Origin: Bradyrhizobium sp. dw_411
GTDB taxonomy: Bacteria; Pseudomonadota; Alphaproteobacteria; Rhizobiales; Xanthobacteraceae
Length of the DNA: 64,000 bases
Assembly: GCF_018449695.1 (NCBI RefSeq)
Contig: NZ_JAAVUY010000002.1
Location: 248,001-312,000 of the forward strand
Direction of reading: 5' to 3'
The notes under the pieces were generated by a model. That model ran no database searches. It saw nothing but the letters and a program-made list of their open reading frames with translations, and was not told where the DNA came from. Positions 44,730-53,491 of this stretch are shown in pieces (position 1 is the stretch's first letter; the number at the start of each line of letters is the position of its first letter). Made by a program: the position numbers and the translations under genes.

Positions 44730-46034
44730 TCACACATGCACCGCCGCACGCACACGTCCCGCATTACCGAACACCCGCAGATAACGTTCAACCTCGGCCG
44801 CGCTGCCTGTTGCTTTTTCCGGATTGTCGGAAAGCTTCACCGCTGGCCGGCCATCGACCGACGTCACTTTGCAGACGATCGAGATCGGATCGAGGTTGAG
44901 CGAGCCGTTGGGCGCGCATCCCACGAAATCGTTGGTCAGGTTGGTGCCCCAACCGAAGCTGATCCTGACGCGGCCTTCGAAATGCCGGTAGGTTTCTTCG
45001 ATCGATCCGACATCCATGCCGTCGGAAAACACCAGCAATTTTTCCCGGGGATCGCGGCCTTTTTGTTTCCACCATGTGATGATCTCCTCGCCAGCGGCGA
45101 TCGGCGGCGCGCTGTCGGGCCGAAAGCCGGTCCAGTCGGCGACCCATTCGGGCGCGTCGCGCAGGAACGGCTTGGTGCCGAAGGCGTCGGGGAGGGCCAC
45201 CAAAAGATTGCCGCCATAGGTATGGCGCCACTGGTCGAGAATGCGATAGGGCGCCCAGCGCAATTCGGTATCGTCGTTCGCCAGCGCTGCAGCTACCATC
45301 GGCAATTCATGGGCGTTGGTGCCGATTGCTTCGAGATCATTGTCCATCGCCAGCAAAACATTCGACGTGCCGGTGAAACACGAGCCGAGGCCTTCCTTGA
45401 CGGCCTCGACGCACCAGCGCTGCCACAGAAAGCCGTGGCGCCGCCGCGTGCCGAAATCCGACAGCCGCAACCCCTCGAGCTTCTGCAGGCGTTCGACCTT
45501 GCTCCATAGCTTGGCCTTGGCGCGGGCATAGAGCACGTCGAGCGCGAACCGGCCCTGGCCCTTCATCACCTGGCGCGAGCGCAATTCGTTGAGAATGGCG
45601 AGTGCGGGAATTTCCCACATGGTCGTGTGTGTCCACGGACCATGGAAATGCAGTTCATATTGGCCGTCCACCTTGTGCAGCTCATATTCGGGCAGGCGGA
45701 AGGTGGCGAGCCAGTTGATGAAGTCGGGCGAGAACATCTGGGTCTTGCCATAGAACGTATTGCCGGCCAGCCAGATCAGCTCTTTCTTGCTGAAACGAAT
45801 CTCGCGGGCGTGATCGAGCTGGGCGCGCAACTCGCCCTCGTCGATGATGTCGGCCAACCGCACATGCCGGCTGCGATTGATCACCGAAAAGGTGGTGCGC
45901 TGCTCCGGATAGAATTCCCGGATCATCTGCAGCATCAGCAGTTTGTAGAAATCCGTATCCAGCAGGCTGCGCACGATCGGATCGAGCCGCCAGCCGTGAT
46001 TGTAGGTTCGCGATGCAATGTCTGTGACTGCCAT
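44730..46034 (-). CDS. pncB: Nicotinate phosphoribosyltransferase
   Basis: Cytoplasmic Preiss-Handler enzyme: nicotinate plus PRPP to nicotinate mononucleotide, ATP-stimulated through a transiently phosphorylated His. 434 residues, the usual bacterial length. Seen: [20 protein letters not shown] near the N-terminus, [25 protein letters not shown], the phospho-His loop GTNAHELP, and the PRPP-site region [38 protein letters not shown]. It lies 67 bp downstream of the NicB-type hydroxylase gene on the same strand, so it may be co-transcribed. It gives the cell a salvage branch for nicotinate next to the degradation branch. Confidence 0.95.
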   Translation of the reverse strand: MAVTDIASRTYNHGWRLDPIVRSLLDTDFYKLLMLQMIREFYPEQRTTFSVINRSRHVRLADIIDEGELRAQLDHAREIRFSKKELIWLAGNTFYGKTQMFSPDFINWLATFRLPEYELHKVDGQYELHFHGPWTHTTMWEIPALAILNELRSRQVMKGQGRFALDVLYARAKAKLWSKVERLQKLEGLRLSDFGTRRRHGFLWQRWCVEAVKEGLGSCFTGTSNVLLAMDNDLEAIGTNAHELPMVAAALANDDTELRWAPYRILDQWRHTYGGNLLVALPDAFGTKPFLRDAPEWVADWTGFRPDSAPPIAAGEEIITWWKQKGRDPREKLLVFSDGMDVGSIEETYRHFEGRVRISFGWGTNLTNDFVGCAPNGSLNLDPISIVCKVTSVDGRPAVKLSDNPEKATGSAAEVERYLRVFGNAGRVRAAVHV

Positions 46035-46101
46035 GATCAGACTTTACCCCGACGGGAGGCCTGCAACCAGTGGGTTTCAACCGGACATGGCAGGTCAGCG
46101 G

Positions 46102-49100
46102 CTATCTGTGCGCTAACTCTGATCCTTGCCGAATCCGGCTGACTGCTTCCGGGACACCGGTCCAGGCCGGGTTTTTGGGTGCGAATTGTTGCCGCAGGTA
46201 GGATACGAGCTCGGCGATCTGGCCGTCGGTCATGCTGTCCTTGAAGCCCGGCATATAGCCGAGATCGCTCGACACGGGATCGGCGATGCCGTGCAGGATG
46301 ACCTGGATCAGATTATCCGGCACTACGGCGTGCACATTGCTGTTCAGCGCCAGCGACGGCCGGCTGCCGAACAAAGGCGGGCCGCCGACCTGATGGCACA
46401 CCGCGCAGGCGCCTTCGTAGATCCGGGCGCCGACCGCCGAGGCGGAAACCGCCCTCGTCGCGGTCAGGCTTTCAAGTTTGGCAGCAAGGACTTCCTGTTC
46501 AGGTTGCGAGATCGCGTTTTCATTGAAGGAGCCGAGATAGACCGCCATGGCGCGAATATCTTCGTCAGGCAGCGCGGCGAGTTCTTTCACGACGGGCGCC
46601 ATCGGACCGGCAGCGACGCCGTGAAAACGAGACTCGCCCGACCGCAAATAGGCGAACAACTCATCCTCGCTCCAGGGGATCGGCGCCTGCGACAGCGACG
46701 TCAGCGGCGGGGCTTCCCACCCCTCCGCGAAACCACCGGCCAGATAGGCTCTGGCTTGCTCCGCGCCGAGCGCGTTGCGCGGCGAATGGCAGGCGCTGCA
46801 ATGGCCGAGGCTCTCGACCAGATAGGCGCCGCGATTCCAGACTGCGGTTTTTGTCGCGTCGGGTTCGAATGCGCCCTCCCGATGGAACAGCGCGTTCCAT
46901 CCGGCCATCAGCGGACGCCAGTTGAACGGAAAGGCAAGTTTCGTTTTGGGATTATCGACGCGCACGGGTGCCTGCGCCATCAGGAAAGCATAGAGCGCCT
47001 GCAGGTCGGCATCGGTGGTTTTGGTGAAATGCGTATAAGGAAAGGCCGGATAAAGCTGTCTTCCGTCGCGATGGATACCCTCGCGCATCGCGCGCTCGAA
47101 AGCGGGATAGGACCATGCGCCGATGCCGGTTTCGACATCGGGCGTGATGTTGGTGCTGTAGATAATGCCGAACGGTGTCTCGAGGGCGAGGCCCCCGGCG
47201 TTGATGATCCCTTTGAGGCTGGAGTGGCAGACCGCACAGTCGCCGAGTGCGGCGAGTTGCTGGCCGCGCGCGATGGTCGCCGCTGAAAAGACCGAAGCAT
47301 CCGGCCGCGCGATCGGCGCAATCGCGCGCCACGGCAATACGGCGGCGGCGACGCTGATCGCCGCGGCAATCAATGCCGCCGCACCCGCCAACACGCCGCG
47401 GCGTTTTGCGAAGGGATTTGACGGCGAGGGGCGTGGAATTGCATCCGGCGCTTTTGATGCGCCCGGCAGGACTGCCTGTGTCGCGCCCTGCTGCTCCCGT
47501 AATCCCGCCAGAATCCGTTCGGGCGTGAACGGCAATTCCCGAAACCGCACACCGGTGGCGTCATAGATCGCATTGGCGATCGCGGCGGCGCTGGGGACGG
47601 AAGCGGATTCGCCGACGCCGAGCGGCGGCTGATCCGGCCGTGGCAGCATCAGCACGTCGATATCGGGAATGTCCGGGAAGGTGATGATCGGGTAGGCGCC
47701 CCATTCGCGGCTGGTCACGGCATTGCGGTCGAACGAGACTTCTTCCATCAGCGCGCGGCTGGTCGACTGGATGATATTGCCGTGGATCTGATGACGCACG
47801 CCATCCGGGTTGATCATCAGGCCGGAATCCTGGCCGGCGATCACGCGGGTCACGCTGACATCGCCGGTCGCCTTGTTGACGGCTACGTCGGTGATCCAGG
47901 CCGACCATGCCGCGCCATAGCCCGGAAATTTGCTGTGAACATACAGCGCGTAGGCAAAGCCGCGCCCGCGCACGATATCGCCCTCAGGCACAGGTTCCTG
48001 CCGGACCGGGCGCGGCGTCCAGTTGCCGCGCTCGGCAACCGCATTGACGAGATCGACCGCGCGGGGATCGCGCAGATAGCGCAGGCGATATTCGATCGGA
48101 TCGACGCCGGCTTCGGCCGCGAGCTCGTCGATAAAGGATTCGTGGGCGAACGTGTTGGGGAGCGCCGAGACGCCGCGCAGCCAGGAGGCGCGCACGATCG
48201 GCGGCATGTCATGCGCGACCACGCGCATTGCGTCGTAATCGTAAGGCGGGATCGCAGTGCGGTCGCCCATTTCAGATATAATTGGAATCGATGAAACCGC
48301 GCCGGTCAGCAGCAGCGCCAAGGTCGGAGCGCCGTTCGAGGGATAGCGCGTCGCGAAATCATAACCGGCGACGCTGCCGTCGGCGTTTAATCCGCCCTTG
48401 ACGTCCATCAATTGCCCGGTGCCTTTCGGCTCCCAGGCGTGTTCCTGCTCCCTGGTCAATTGCACGCGGACGGGACGGCCGACCGCGCGCGACAGCAGCA
48501 CCGCATCGGCCGAAACATCATCGGCGCAATTGCGGCCATAGCAGCCGGCGGCTTCCATCCGGATTACGTCGATTTCGGATTCCGGCCGTTGCAGCAGCAG
48601 TGCCAAATCGGCGCGGAGCACATGCGGGTTCTGCGTGCCGGACCACACCCTGATGTGACCATCGCTGTAGTCGGCAACGGAACAGGACGGCCCAATCGAG
48701 CCGTGCATCTGATAAGGCCAGACATAAGTCCGCTGCATCGGCTTCGCAGCGGCGGCGAGGGCGGCATCGACATCGCCCTTGTCGATCAAAGTCCGGGGCG
48801 TCGAGGGATTGGCGCGCAGCGCGGTCTCGATGTCGTTCAAATCGGGCAGCGTCGGCGTCGGCTTCCAGGTGATCTTGAGTTGGGCTGCCGCCTTGACCGC
48901 GCTCTCTTCACGTTCGGCGATGATGCCGACGAAATCGCCGATCCGCACCACGGCGACCACACCCGGAATATCGCGGACTGAAGATTCGTCGACCGCAATC
49001 AGGCTGGTGCCGACAAACGGGCCGGCATCCACACCCGCATAAGGCGGCCGCACGACGCGGCCATGCAACATGCCGGGCACGCGCATGTCGTGCACATAGA

Positions 49101-49674
49101 CCAGTTCGCCGGTTGCCTTGGCCGGCAAATCAACCCGCGGCATCGACTGGCCGACGATGCTGTAGGATTCGACGGACTTGACCTTGACGTCATCGGCCAG
49201 CTCGAGGCGGATAATCTCGTCGCCGATCAATTCGCCGAAGCTGACGCTGCGGTTATGGCCGCGGATCAGGCCGTCGTCGATCGCGAGATCTTGGATCGGG
49301 AGTTCAAGCCGTTCCGCGGCGCGTGCCAAGAGGAATTGTCGCGCCTGTGCGGCGGCCTTGCGCAGCGGACCCGCCGAGATCTGGATGCTTTCGCTGGCGA
49401 TGGTCGGGCCCTGATTGGGAACCCGCGAGGTATCGCCGAGCACCACAACGACGCGGGCAAAGGACACATCGAGTTCTTCGGCGACGATCTGCCCAAGCGC
49501 GGTGCGAATGCCGGTGCCGAGATCGACATGGCCGTTGAAGGCCGTCACCGAACCATCGGCGGTGATGGTGATAAACGTTTCGAAGATGGCTTTCGCGCCC
49601 ACCGTGGCCGGGCGCACGATCGACAACGATCCCGGCTGCGATATCAGGTCTTCTGGCAAGCTTGTTGCGCCCAT
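46102..49674 (-). CDS. nicB: Nicotinate dehydrogenase-type molybdopterin subunit fused to triheme cytochrome c
   Basis: 1190 residues from the ATG at 49674, overlapping the NicA stop by one base. Residues 1-740 are the molybdopterin domain of the xanthine-dehydrogenase family (GHVDLGTGIRTALGQIVAEELDV; RTYVWPYQMHGSIGPSC; GTGQLMDVKGGLNADGSVAGY; GVGESASVPSAAAIANAIYDATG). A single hydrophobic helix follows at about 757-780 (AGAAALIAAAISVAAAVLPW), then three CxxCH hemes (CAVCH, CSACH, CAVCH). This is the NicB architecture of Pseudomonas putida nicotinate hydroxylase, which passes electrons to the respiratory chain. It implies a cytoplasmic Mo site and a periplasmic cytochrome. Isoquinoline oxidoreductase relatives share the fold, so nicotinate specificity rests on context. 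Confidence 0.82.
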   Translation of the reverse strand: MGATSLPEDLISQPGSLSIVRPATVGAKAIFETFITITADGSVTAFNGHVDLGTGIRTALGQIVAEELDVSFARVVVVLGDTSRVPNQGPTIASESIQISAGPLRKAAAQARQFLLARAAERLELPIQDLAIDDGLIRGHNRSVSFGELIGDEIIRLELADDVKVKSVESYSIVGQSMPRVDLPAKATGELVYVHDMRVPGMLHGRVVRPPYAGVDAGPFVGTSLIAVDESSVRDIPGVVAVVRIGDFVGIIAEREESAVKAAAQLKITWKPTPTLPDLNDIETALRANPSTPRTLIDKGDVDAALAAAAKPMQRTYVWPYQMHGSIGPSCSVADYSDGHIRVWSGTQNPHVLRADLALLLQRPESEIDVIRMEAAGCYGRNCADDVSADAVLLSRAVGRPVRVQLTREQEHAWEPKGTGQLMDVKGGLNADGSVAGYDFATRYPSNGAPTLALLLTGAVSSIPIISEMGDRTAIPPYDYDAMRVVAHDMPPIVRASWLRGVSALPNTFAHESFIDELAAEAGVDPIEYRLRYLRDPRAVDLVNAVAERGNWTPRPVRQEPVPEGDIVRGRGFAYALYVHSKFPGYGAAWSAWITDVAVNKATGDVSVTRVIAGQDSGLMINPDGVRHQIHGNIIQSTSRALMEEVSFDRNAVTSREWGAYPIITFPDIPDIDVLMLPRPDQPPLGVGESASVPSAAAIANAIYDATGVRFRELPFTPERILAGLREQQGATQAVLPGASKAPDAIPRPSPSNPFAKRRGVLAGAAALIAAAISVAAAVLPWRAIAPIARPDASVFSAATIARGQQLAALGDCAVCHSSLKGIINAGGLALETPFGIIYSTNITPDVETGIGAWSYPAFERAMREGIHRDGRQLYPAFPYTHFTKTTDADLQALYAFLMAQAPVRVDNPKTKLAFPFNWRPLMAGWNALFHREGAFEPDATKTAVWNRGAYLVESLGHCSACHSPRNALGAEQARAYLAGGFAEGWEAPPLTSLSQAPIPWSEDELFAYLRSGESRFHGVAAGPMAPVVKELAALPDEDIRAMAVYLGSFNENAISQPEQEVLAAKLESLTATRAVSASAVGARIYEGACAVCHQVGGPPLFGSRPSLALNSNVHAVVPDNLIQVILHGIADPVSSDLGYMPGFKDSMTDGQIAELVSYLRQQFAPKNPAWTGVPEAVSRIRQGSELAHR

Positions 49675-50156
49675 CAATCGCGCGCCTCGGCGGCATGGCC
49701 CGCCGCCCGCATCACCGCGCGCACGATTTCAATATGCGCGCCGCACCGGCACAGATTGTAACGCAGCGCTTCAAGCGCTTCGTTCTCGGTCGGTTGCGGG
49801 TTGCGCATCAGCAGCGCCTTCGTCGTCATGATCATGCCGTTGAGGCAGTAGCCGCATTGCGCGGCCTGCTCTTTGATAAAGGCATCCTGCACCGGATCGG
49901 GATCGCTGCGTGAGCCCAGACCTTCAAGCGTTACGACGTCGCGGTCGACGCAGCCGCTGATCGGGATCACGCAGGCGCGGGCGGCGAGGCCGTCGATCAA
50001 TACCGCGCAGGCGCCGCATTCGCCAAGCCCGCAGCCGTATTTCGGTCCGTTCAGGGCAAGGTCGTTGCGCAACACGTACAGGAGTGCGGTATCGGGAGCA
50101 GCATCGACATCATGGATCCGGCCGTTGACGGTCAGGCGGATCGTGGCTGGTGTCAT
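49674..50156 (-). CDS. nicA: 2Fe-2S small subunit of the molybdenum hydroxylase (NicA type)
   Basis: 160 residues from the ATG at 50156 (the frame is open from 50204). N-terminal plant-type ferredoxin with Cys pattern CGLGECGACAVLIDG...C, then a second 2Fe-2S domain with CGYCLNGMIMTTKALL and CRCGAHIEI. This is the electron-transfer subunit of NicA/IorA-type hydroxylases. It is the first gene of the nicA-nicB unit and is divergent from the reductase gene across a 321-bp region with three palindromes. Confidence 0.85.
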   Translation of the reverse strand: MTPATIRLTVNGRIHDVDAAPDTALLYVLRNDLALNGPKYGCGLGECGACAVLIDGLAARACVIPISGCVDRDVVTLEGLGSRSDPDPVQDAFIKEQAAQCGYCLNGMIMTTKALLMRNPQPTENEALEALRYNLCRCGAHIEIVRAVMRAAGHAAEARD

Positions 50157-50232
50157 GCTCACTGCGTCAAGCTCATGGGTTCCGGCGAGGTGATTGCACT
50201 GCAAACATCGCTCAAACGCTTCCCGAAGATAC

Positions 50233-50248
50233 CGTTTGCATACAAACG
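50233..50248. promoter_or_regulatory. Operator-like palindrome A (nicA side)
   Basis: CGTTTGCATACAAACG: perfect CGTTTG/CAAACG half-sites around CATA, 76 bp before the nicA start codon. Same form as the sites at 50375 and 62111. Confidence 0.6.
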
Positions 50249-50283
50249 TGCAAGCGGGCCTTTCTCTATCGCCAAACCTGCTG

Positions 50284-50301
50284 CCCTGTTTATAAACAGG
50301 G
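50284..50301. promoter_or_regulatory. 18-bp perfect palindrome in the nicA/reductase region
   Basis: CCCTGTTTATAAACAGGG is fully dyad-symmetric and lies midway between the two operator-like sites. Its core (TTTATAAA) differs from theirs, so it may bind another protein or form a hairpin. Confidence 0.45.
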
Positions 50302-50345
50302 ATGAGCTTTTATTCGGCAAGGGCGGTTTTCGCCGCGAACGCCGC

Positions 50346-50374
50346 TTGACAGGTTTTCGCGGTGCGCGCAAGAT
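50346..50374 (+). promoter_or_regulatory. Probable sigma-70-type promoter of the reductase operon
   Basis: TTGACA (50346-50351), 17-base spacer, CAAGAT (50369-50374). The -35 is consensus, the -10 weak. Operator-like palindrome B begins one base later, over the expected transcription start, as for a repressible promoter. Confidence 0.5.
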
Positions 50375-50390
50375 CATTCGTATACGAACG
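50375..50390. promoter_or_regulatory. Operator-like palindrome B (reductase side)
   Basis: CATTCGTATACGAACG contains a 12-bp perfect palindrome TTCGTATACGAA (50377-50388). It lies 87 bp before the reductase start and next to the predicted promoter. Confidence 0.65.
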
Positions 50391-50477
50391 AAATCGGCGC
50401 GAAATGTCAATTCCCGACGCCGGCTGACCATGGTGCCGGGCACCCCGTTTGGCCATTCGACAGTTTGACGCTGGCCT

Positions 50478-51944
50478 GTGAGCTTGTTCATGCTGACTGA
50501 TGCGACCGCTGCCGCCACTGACAAGATCCGCTGCGATGCGTGTCCGGTCATGTGCTATATCAAGCCCGGCGCGGCCGGCGCCTGCGACCGCTATGCCAAT
50601 CACAATGGCGAGCTGGTGCGCGTCGATCCTCACATTGTTCTGGAGCGCACGGTGTCCCATGGCGGGCAGATCGTGCCGTTCCAGGCCACCGGCGATTGGG
50701 ACGGCAAGATCGTCCACGAGCCCAGCGTGTTCGTCACCGCGATCGGCGCCGGCACCACCTATCCCGATTACAAGCCGGCACCCTTCATCGTGTCCTCGGA
50801 GATCGACGGCGTCGATATGGTCACCGTGGTGACCGAAGGCATTTTCAGCTATTGCGGCGTCAAGGTGAAGATCGACACCGACCGGTTTCTCGGGCCGGAG
50901 ACCGCGACCGTCCGGGTGCAGGGCGAGGCGGTCGGTCACGTCACGACCAGCGAATATGGCTCGCAGATGCTGTCGCTCGGCGGCGTCCATCATCTGACCG
51001 GCGGCTCCAAGAAGGAAGGCCGCGTCACCTGCGATGCGCTGATGGACTTGAGCAATTGCAAGCCGGTCGAACTCACCATCGATGGCGGCGCCAGCGTGGT
51101 GGTGCAGGCCGGTTATCCGCCTATCGTCAACGGCGTCGCCGAAGAGCGGATGCGGGTCGGCTGCGGTTCGGCCACCATCGGCATGTTTGCCAAGCAATGG
51201 CAGGGCAAGGTCGATGAAGTCGTCGTGGTGGACGACCACATCACCGGCGTGCTCAGCGAACATCAGGCCGGCAAGCTGCTCGATATTCCCGACACCGGCA
51301 TCAAGATGAAGGGACGGCGCTCGACGCCGGGCCGTTATTTCCAGGTCGCCGAGCCCGGCACCGGCTGGGGCGGCACCAAGATTTCCGATCCGCTGACCGT
51401 GCTGGGGCCGTTCGACCCGAAAACCGCGCGTCCCGGCATGACCATGCTGATGGTCTCGACGACTGGCGAGCACGCAGCCTATTACGAACTCGACGAGGCG
51501 CTGGAGCCGGTCGAAAAGCCGATGCCTTCAGATCTGCAATTGTCGGTCGAGCGCATCCAGGAAAATTGTGAGCCGGCGCTGTGCACCGTGCTGTTCATGG
51601 GCGGGGCGGGTGGATCGCTGCGGGCCGGCGTGACCGATAATCCGGTGCGGCTGACGCGCTCGGTCAAGGAGGCCTTGACGCGGGTCACGTCCGGCGGTGC
51701 GCCGGTTTATGTCTGGCCCGGCGGCGGCATCACCTTCATGGTCGATGTCACCCGATTGCCGGCGGGCGCGTTCGGCTATGTTCCGACCCCGGCGCTGGTG
51801 GCGCCGATCGAATTCACGTTGCGGCTGTCGGATTACGCGGCGCTCGGTGGCCATATGGATCATGTGCGCCCGCTGGCGTCGCTGAAAGACAATACCGAGA
51901 TCCGCCAGATGAATCCGGCGCCCGCATCGGGATCGCGCTCATGA
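50478..51944 (+). CDS. hnr: 6-hydroxynicotinate reductase homologue
   Basis: 488 residues from GTG at 50478 (an ATG at 50490 is possible). An N-terminal four-Cys motif (IRCDACPVMCYIKPGAAGACDRY) can bind an iron-sulphur cluster; further Cys occur in VGCGSATIG and ENCEPALCTVLF. The remainder matches the Eubacterium barkeri Hnr family, which reduces 6-hydroxynicotinate to 1,4,5,6-tetrahydro-6-oxonicotinate and is reported to carry a covalently bound flavin and FeS clusters. Its stop overlaps the UPF0280 gene by 4 bases. Divergent from nicA; first gene of an operon running to the MarR gene. I assign it from memory of the family; the enzyme's activity in this organism is inferred. Confidence 0.8.
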   Translation: MSLFMLTDATAAATDKIRCDACPVMCYIKPGAAGACDRYANHNGELVRVDPHIVLERTVSHGGQIVPFQATGDWDGKIVHEPSVFVTAIGAGTTYPDYKPAPFIVSSEIDGVDMVTVVTEGIFSYCGVKVKIDTDRFLGPETATVRVQGEAVGHVTTSEYGSQMLSLGGVHHLTGGSKKEGRVTCDALMDLSNCKPVELTIDGGASVVVQAGYPPIVNGVAEERMRVGCGSATIGMFAKQWQGKVDEVVVVDDHITGVLSEHQAGKLLDIPDTGIKMKGRRSTPGRYFQVAEPGTGWGGTKISDPLTVLGPFDPKTARPGMTMLMVSTTGEHAAYYELDEALEPVEKPMPSDLQLSVERIQENCEPALCTVLFMGGAGGSLRAGVTDNPVRLTRSVKEALTRVTSGGAPVYVWPGGGITFMVDVTRLPAGAFGYVPTPALVAPIEFTLRLSDYAALGGHMDHVRPLASLKDNTEIRQMNPAPASGSRS

Positions 51945-52849
51945 CGCGGCTGCCGCAGATCGGATGGCTGGCGGATGGCAGACGGCTTCATCTGCAGGAT
52001 GGCCCGATCGATCTGATCATCGAGGCGCGCGGCAGCGAAGATCATCTGCGCGCGGCCTATGACGCTGCGGCGCGCCGCTTGACGGGCCTGCTCGACGAAC
52101 TCTGCGGCGAGCTACCGCTGCTGCGTAGCGCTGTTGATCCCAGGCAATGCCGGTTGCAAGGCGCGGTCGCGCGCCGCATGCATAAGGCCGTCGCGCCATT
52201 CGCGGCGGATCATTTCATCACCCCGATGGCCTCAGTAGCCGGAGCGGTCGCCGAGGAAATCCTCGGCGCGATGCTGCGCGCGGCGTCGCTTGAGCGCGCT
52301 TATGTCAACAATGGCGGCGACATTGCGCTGCATCTGGCTGACGGCGCGCAGTTCACCGTGGGTCTGGTGGATCGCCCGGATCGTCCCGGCCTGATGGCCA
52401 CGACCGTGATTGTATCAGATGATCCCTCGCGCGGCATCGCGACCAGCGGATGTCATGGGCGCAGCTTTTCGCTCGGGATTGCCGACGCCGTGACCGTGCT
52501 GGCGCGAACCGCCGCGCAGGCCGATGCCGCGGCCACCATCATCGCCAATGCGGTCGACTTGCCCGGTCATCCCGCCATCGTCCGCTGCCCGGCCGATGAG
52601 CTGCAGCCCGACAGCGATCTCGGCACCCGATTGGTAACACGTCACGTCGATGTATTGGAACAATCCGAAGCCATTTCGGCGCTCGAAGCCGGCGCAGACA
52701 CGGCGTGTAGGCTGCTGGCGGCAGGCTTGATCGACAGCGCGGCTCTGCGTTTGCAGGGCGAAACGCGCGTCGTCTCGCCGCGGAAATTCCGCGCCGAAAT
52801 GCCGCCTGCGGTATCGCGCCGGGAATTGGAAAGTGCGATACATGCGTGA
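51941..52849 (+). CDS. UPF0280 family protein (ApbE-like), candidate flavinylation factor
   Basis: 302 residues, start overlapping the reductase stop (ATGA). UPF0280 hallmarks: FITPMASVAGAVAEEILGAML, AYVNNGGDIALHL, and ATSGCHGRSFSLGIADAVTVLARTAAQADAAATIIANAV, which mirror the NNGGDI/TSG...ADAVTVLA pattern of ApbE FMN transferases. ApbE proteins attach FMN covalently to Thr or Ser of flavoproteins. The E. barkeri homologue of the neighbouring reductase carries covalent flavin, so a role in attaching it is a reasonable inference, not demonstrated. No signal peptide, so a cytoplasmic action. Confidence 0.8.
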   Translation: MTRLPQIGWLADGRRLHLQDGPIDLIIEARGSEDHLRAAYDAAARRLTGLLDELCGELPLLRSAVDPRQCRLQGAVARRMHKAVAPFAADHFITPMASVAGAVAEEILGAMLRAASLERAYVNNGGDIALHLADGAQFTVGLVDRPDRPGLMATTVIVSDDPSRGIATSGCHGRSFSLGIADAVTVLARTAAQADAAATIIANAVDLPGHPAIVRCPADELQPDSDLGTRLVTRHVDVLEQSEAISALEAGADTACRLLAAGLIDSAALRLQGETRVVSPRKFRAEMPPAVSRRELESAIHA

Positions 52850-52879
52850 GGTTGATGTAAAGCGGGAAGGCGGAAAGCG

Positions 52880-53464
52880 ATGAGCGCGGTCATTCGCAAG
52901 ATCGTCACGGTGGTCGAAGAGACGCTGCTGGAGATGGGCCAGACCGTTTCGCCGCCGACCCGGCGCGCCGCGGCGATCGCCGTAATCGAGAATCCGTTTG
53001 CCGGTAAATATGTCGAAGATCTCAGCCCCCTGATTGCGATCGGCGAGGAACTCGGCGAACTGCTCGCCAAAAGGGCAGTCGCGGCGCTGGGAATCGATGG
53101 CGCCAAGGCGCACAGCTACGGCAAGGCCGCGGCAGTCGGTGAAAACGGCGAACTCGAGCACGCGGCCGCGATCTTGCATCCCAAGATGGGTGCGCCGGTG
53201 CGCACGATCTTGGGCAAGGGTGCGGCGCTGATCCCGTCATCGAAGAAGCGCAGCGGGCCCGGCACGACGCTGGATATTCCGCTCGGCCACAAGGATGCGG
53301 CGTTCGTGCGCAGTCATTTCGACGGGATGGAAGTCCAGATCAACGACGCGCCGCGCGCCAACGAAATCATGGTCGCGGTGGCGATCACCGACAGCGGCCG
53401 TCCGCTGCCGCGCGTCGGTGGCTTGAAGATTACCGAGATAAAAGGTGAAGACGGTCTGCGATAG
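52880..53464 (+). CDS. DUF1185 family protein (AA_synth)
   Basis: 194 residues after GGAAGG. DUF1185 pattern: IRKIVTVVEETLLEMGQTVSPPTRRAAAIAVIENPFAGKYVEDLSPLI, GIDGAKAHSYGKAAAVGENGELEHAAAILHPKMGAPVR, and HKDAAFVRSHFDGMEVQINDAPRANEIMVAVAITDSGRP. The family is named amino acid synthesis but has no firm biochemistry. Its place between the UPF0280 gene and the transporter genes suggests a step in pyridine breakdown, perhaps handling the formyl-glutarate intermediate or another cyclic amide. That is inference. Confidence 0.8.
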   Translation: MSAVIRKIVTVVEETLLEMGQTVSPPTRRAAAIAVIENPFAGKYVEDLSPLIAIGEELGELLAKRAVAALGIDGAKAHSYGKAAAVGENGELEHAAAILHPKMGAPVRTILGKGAALIPSSKKRSGPGTTLDIPLGHKDAAFVRSHFDGMEVQINDAPRANEIMVAVAITDSGRPLPRVGGLKITEIKGEDGLR

Positions 53465-53491
53465 CTGATTTTTTAACATTGGAGATATCGG

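Noticed and set aside
46102..50156. Isoquinoline 1-oxidoreductase as the identity of the hydroxylase
   Set aside because: Fold is shared, but the cytochrome fusion, pncB, the reductase and the enamidase favour nicotinate. Not excluded by sequence alone.
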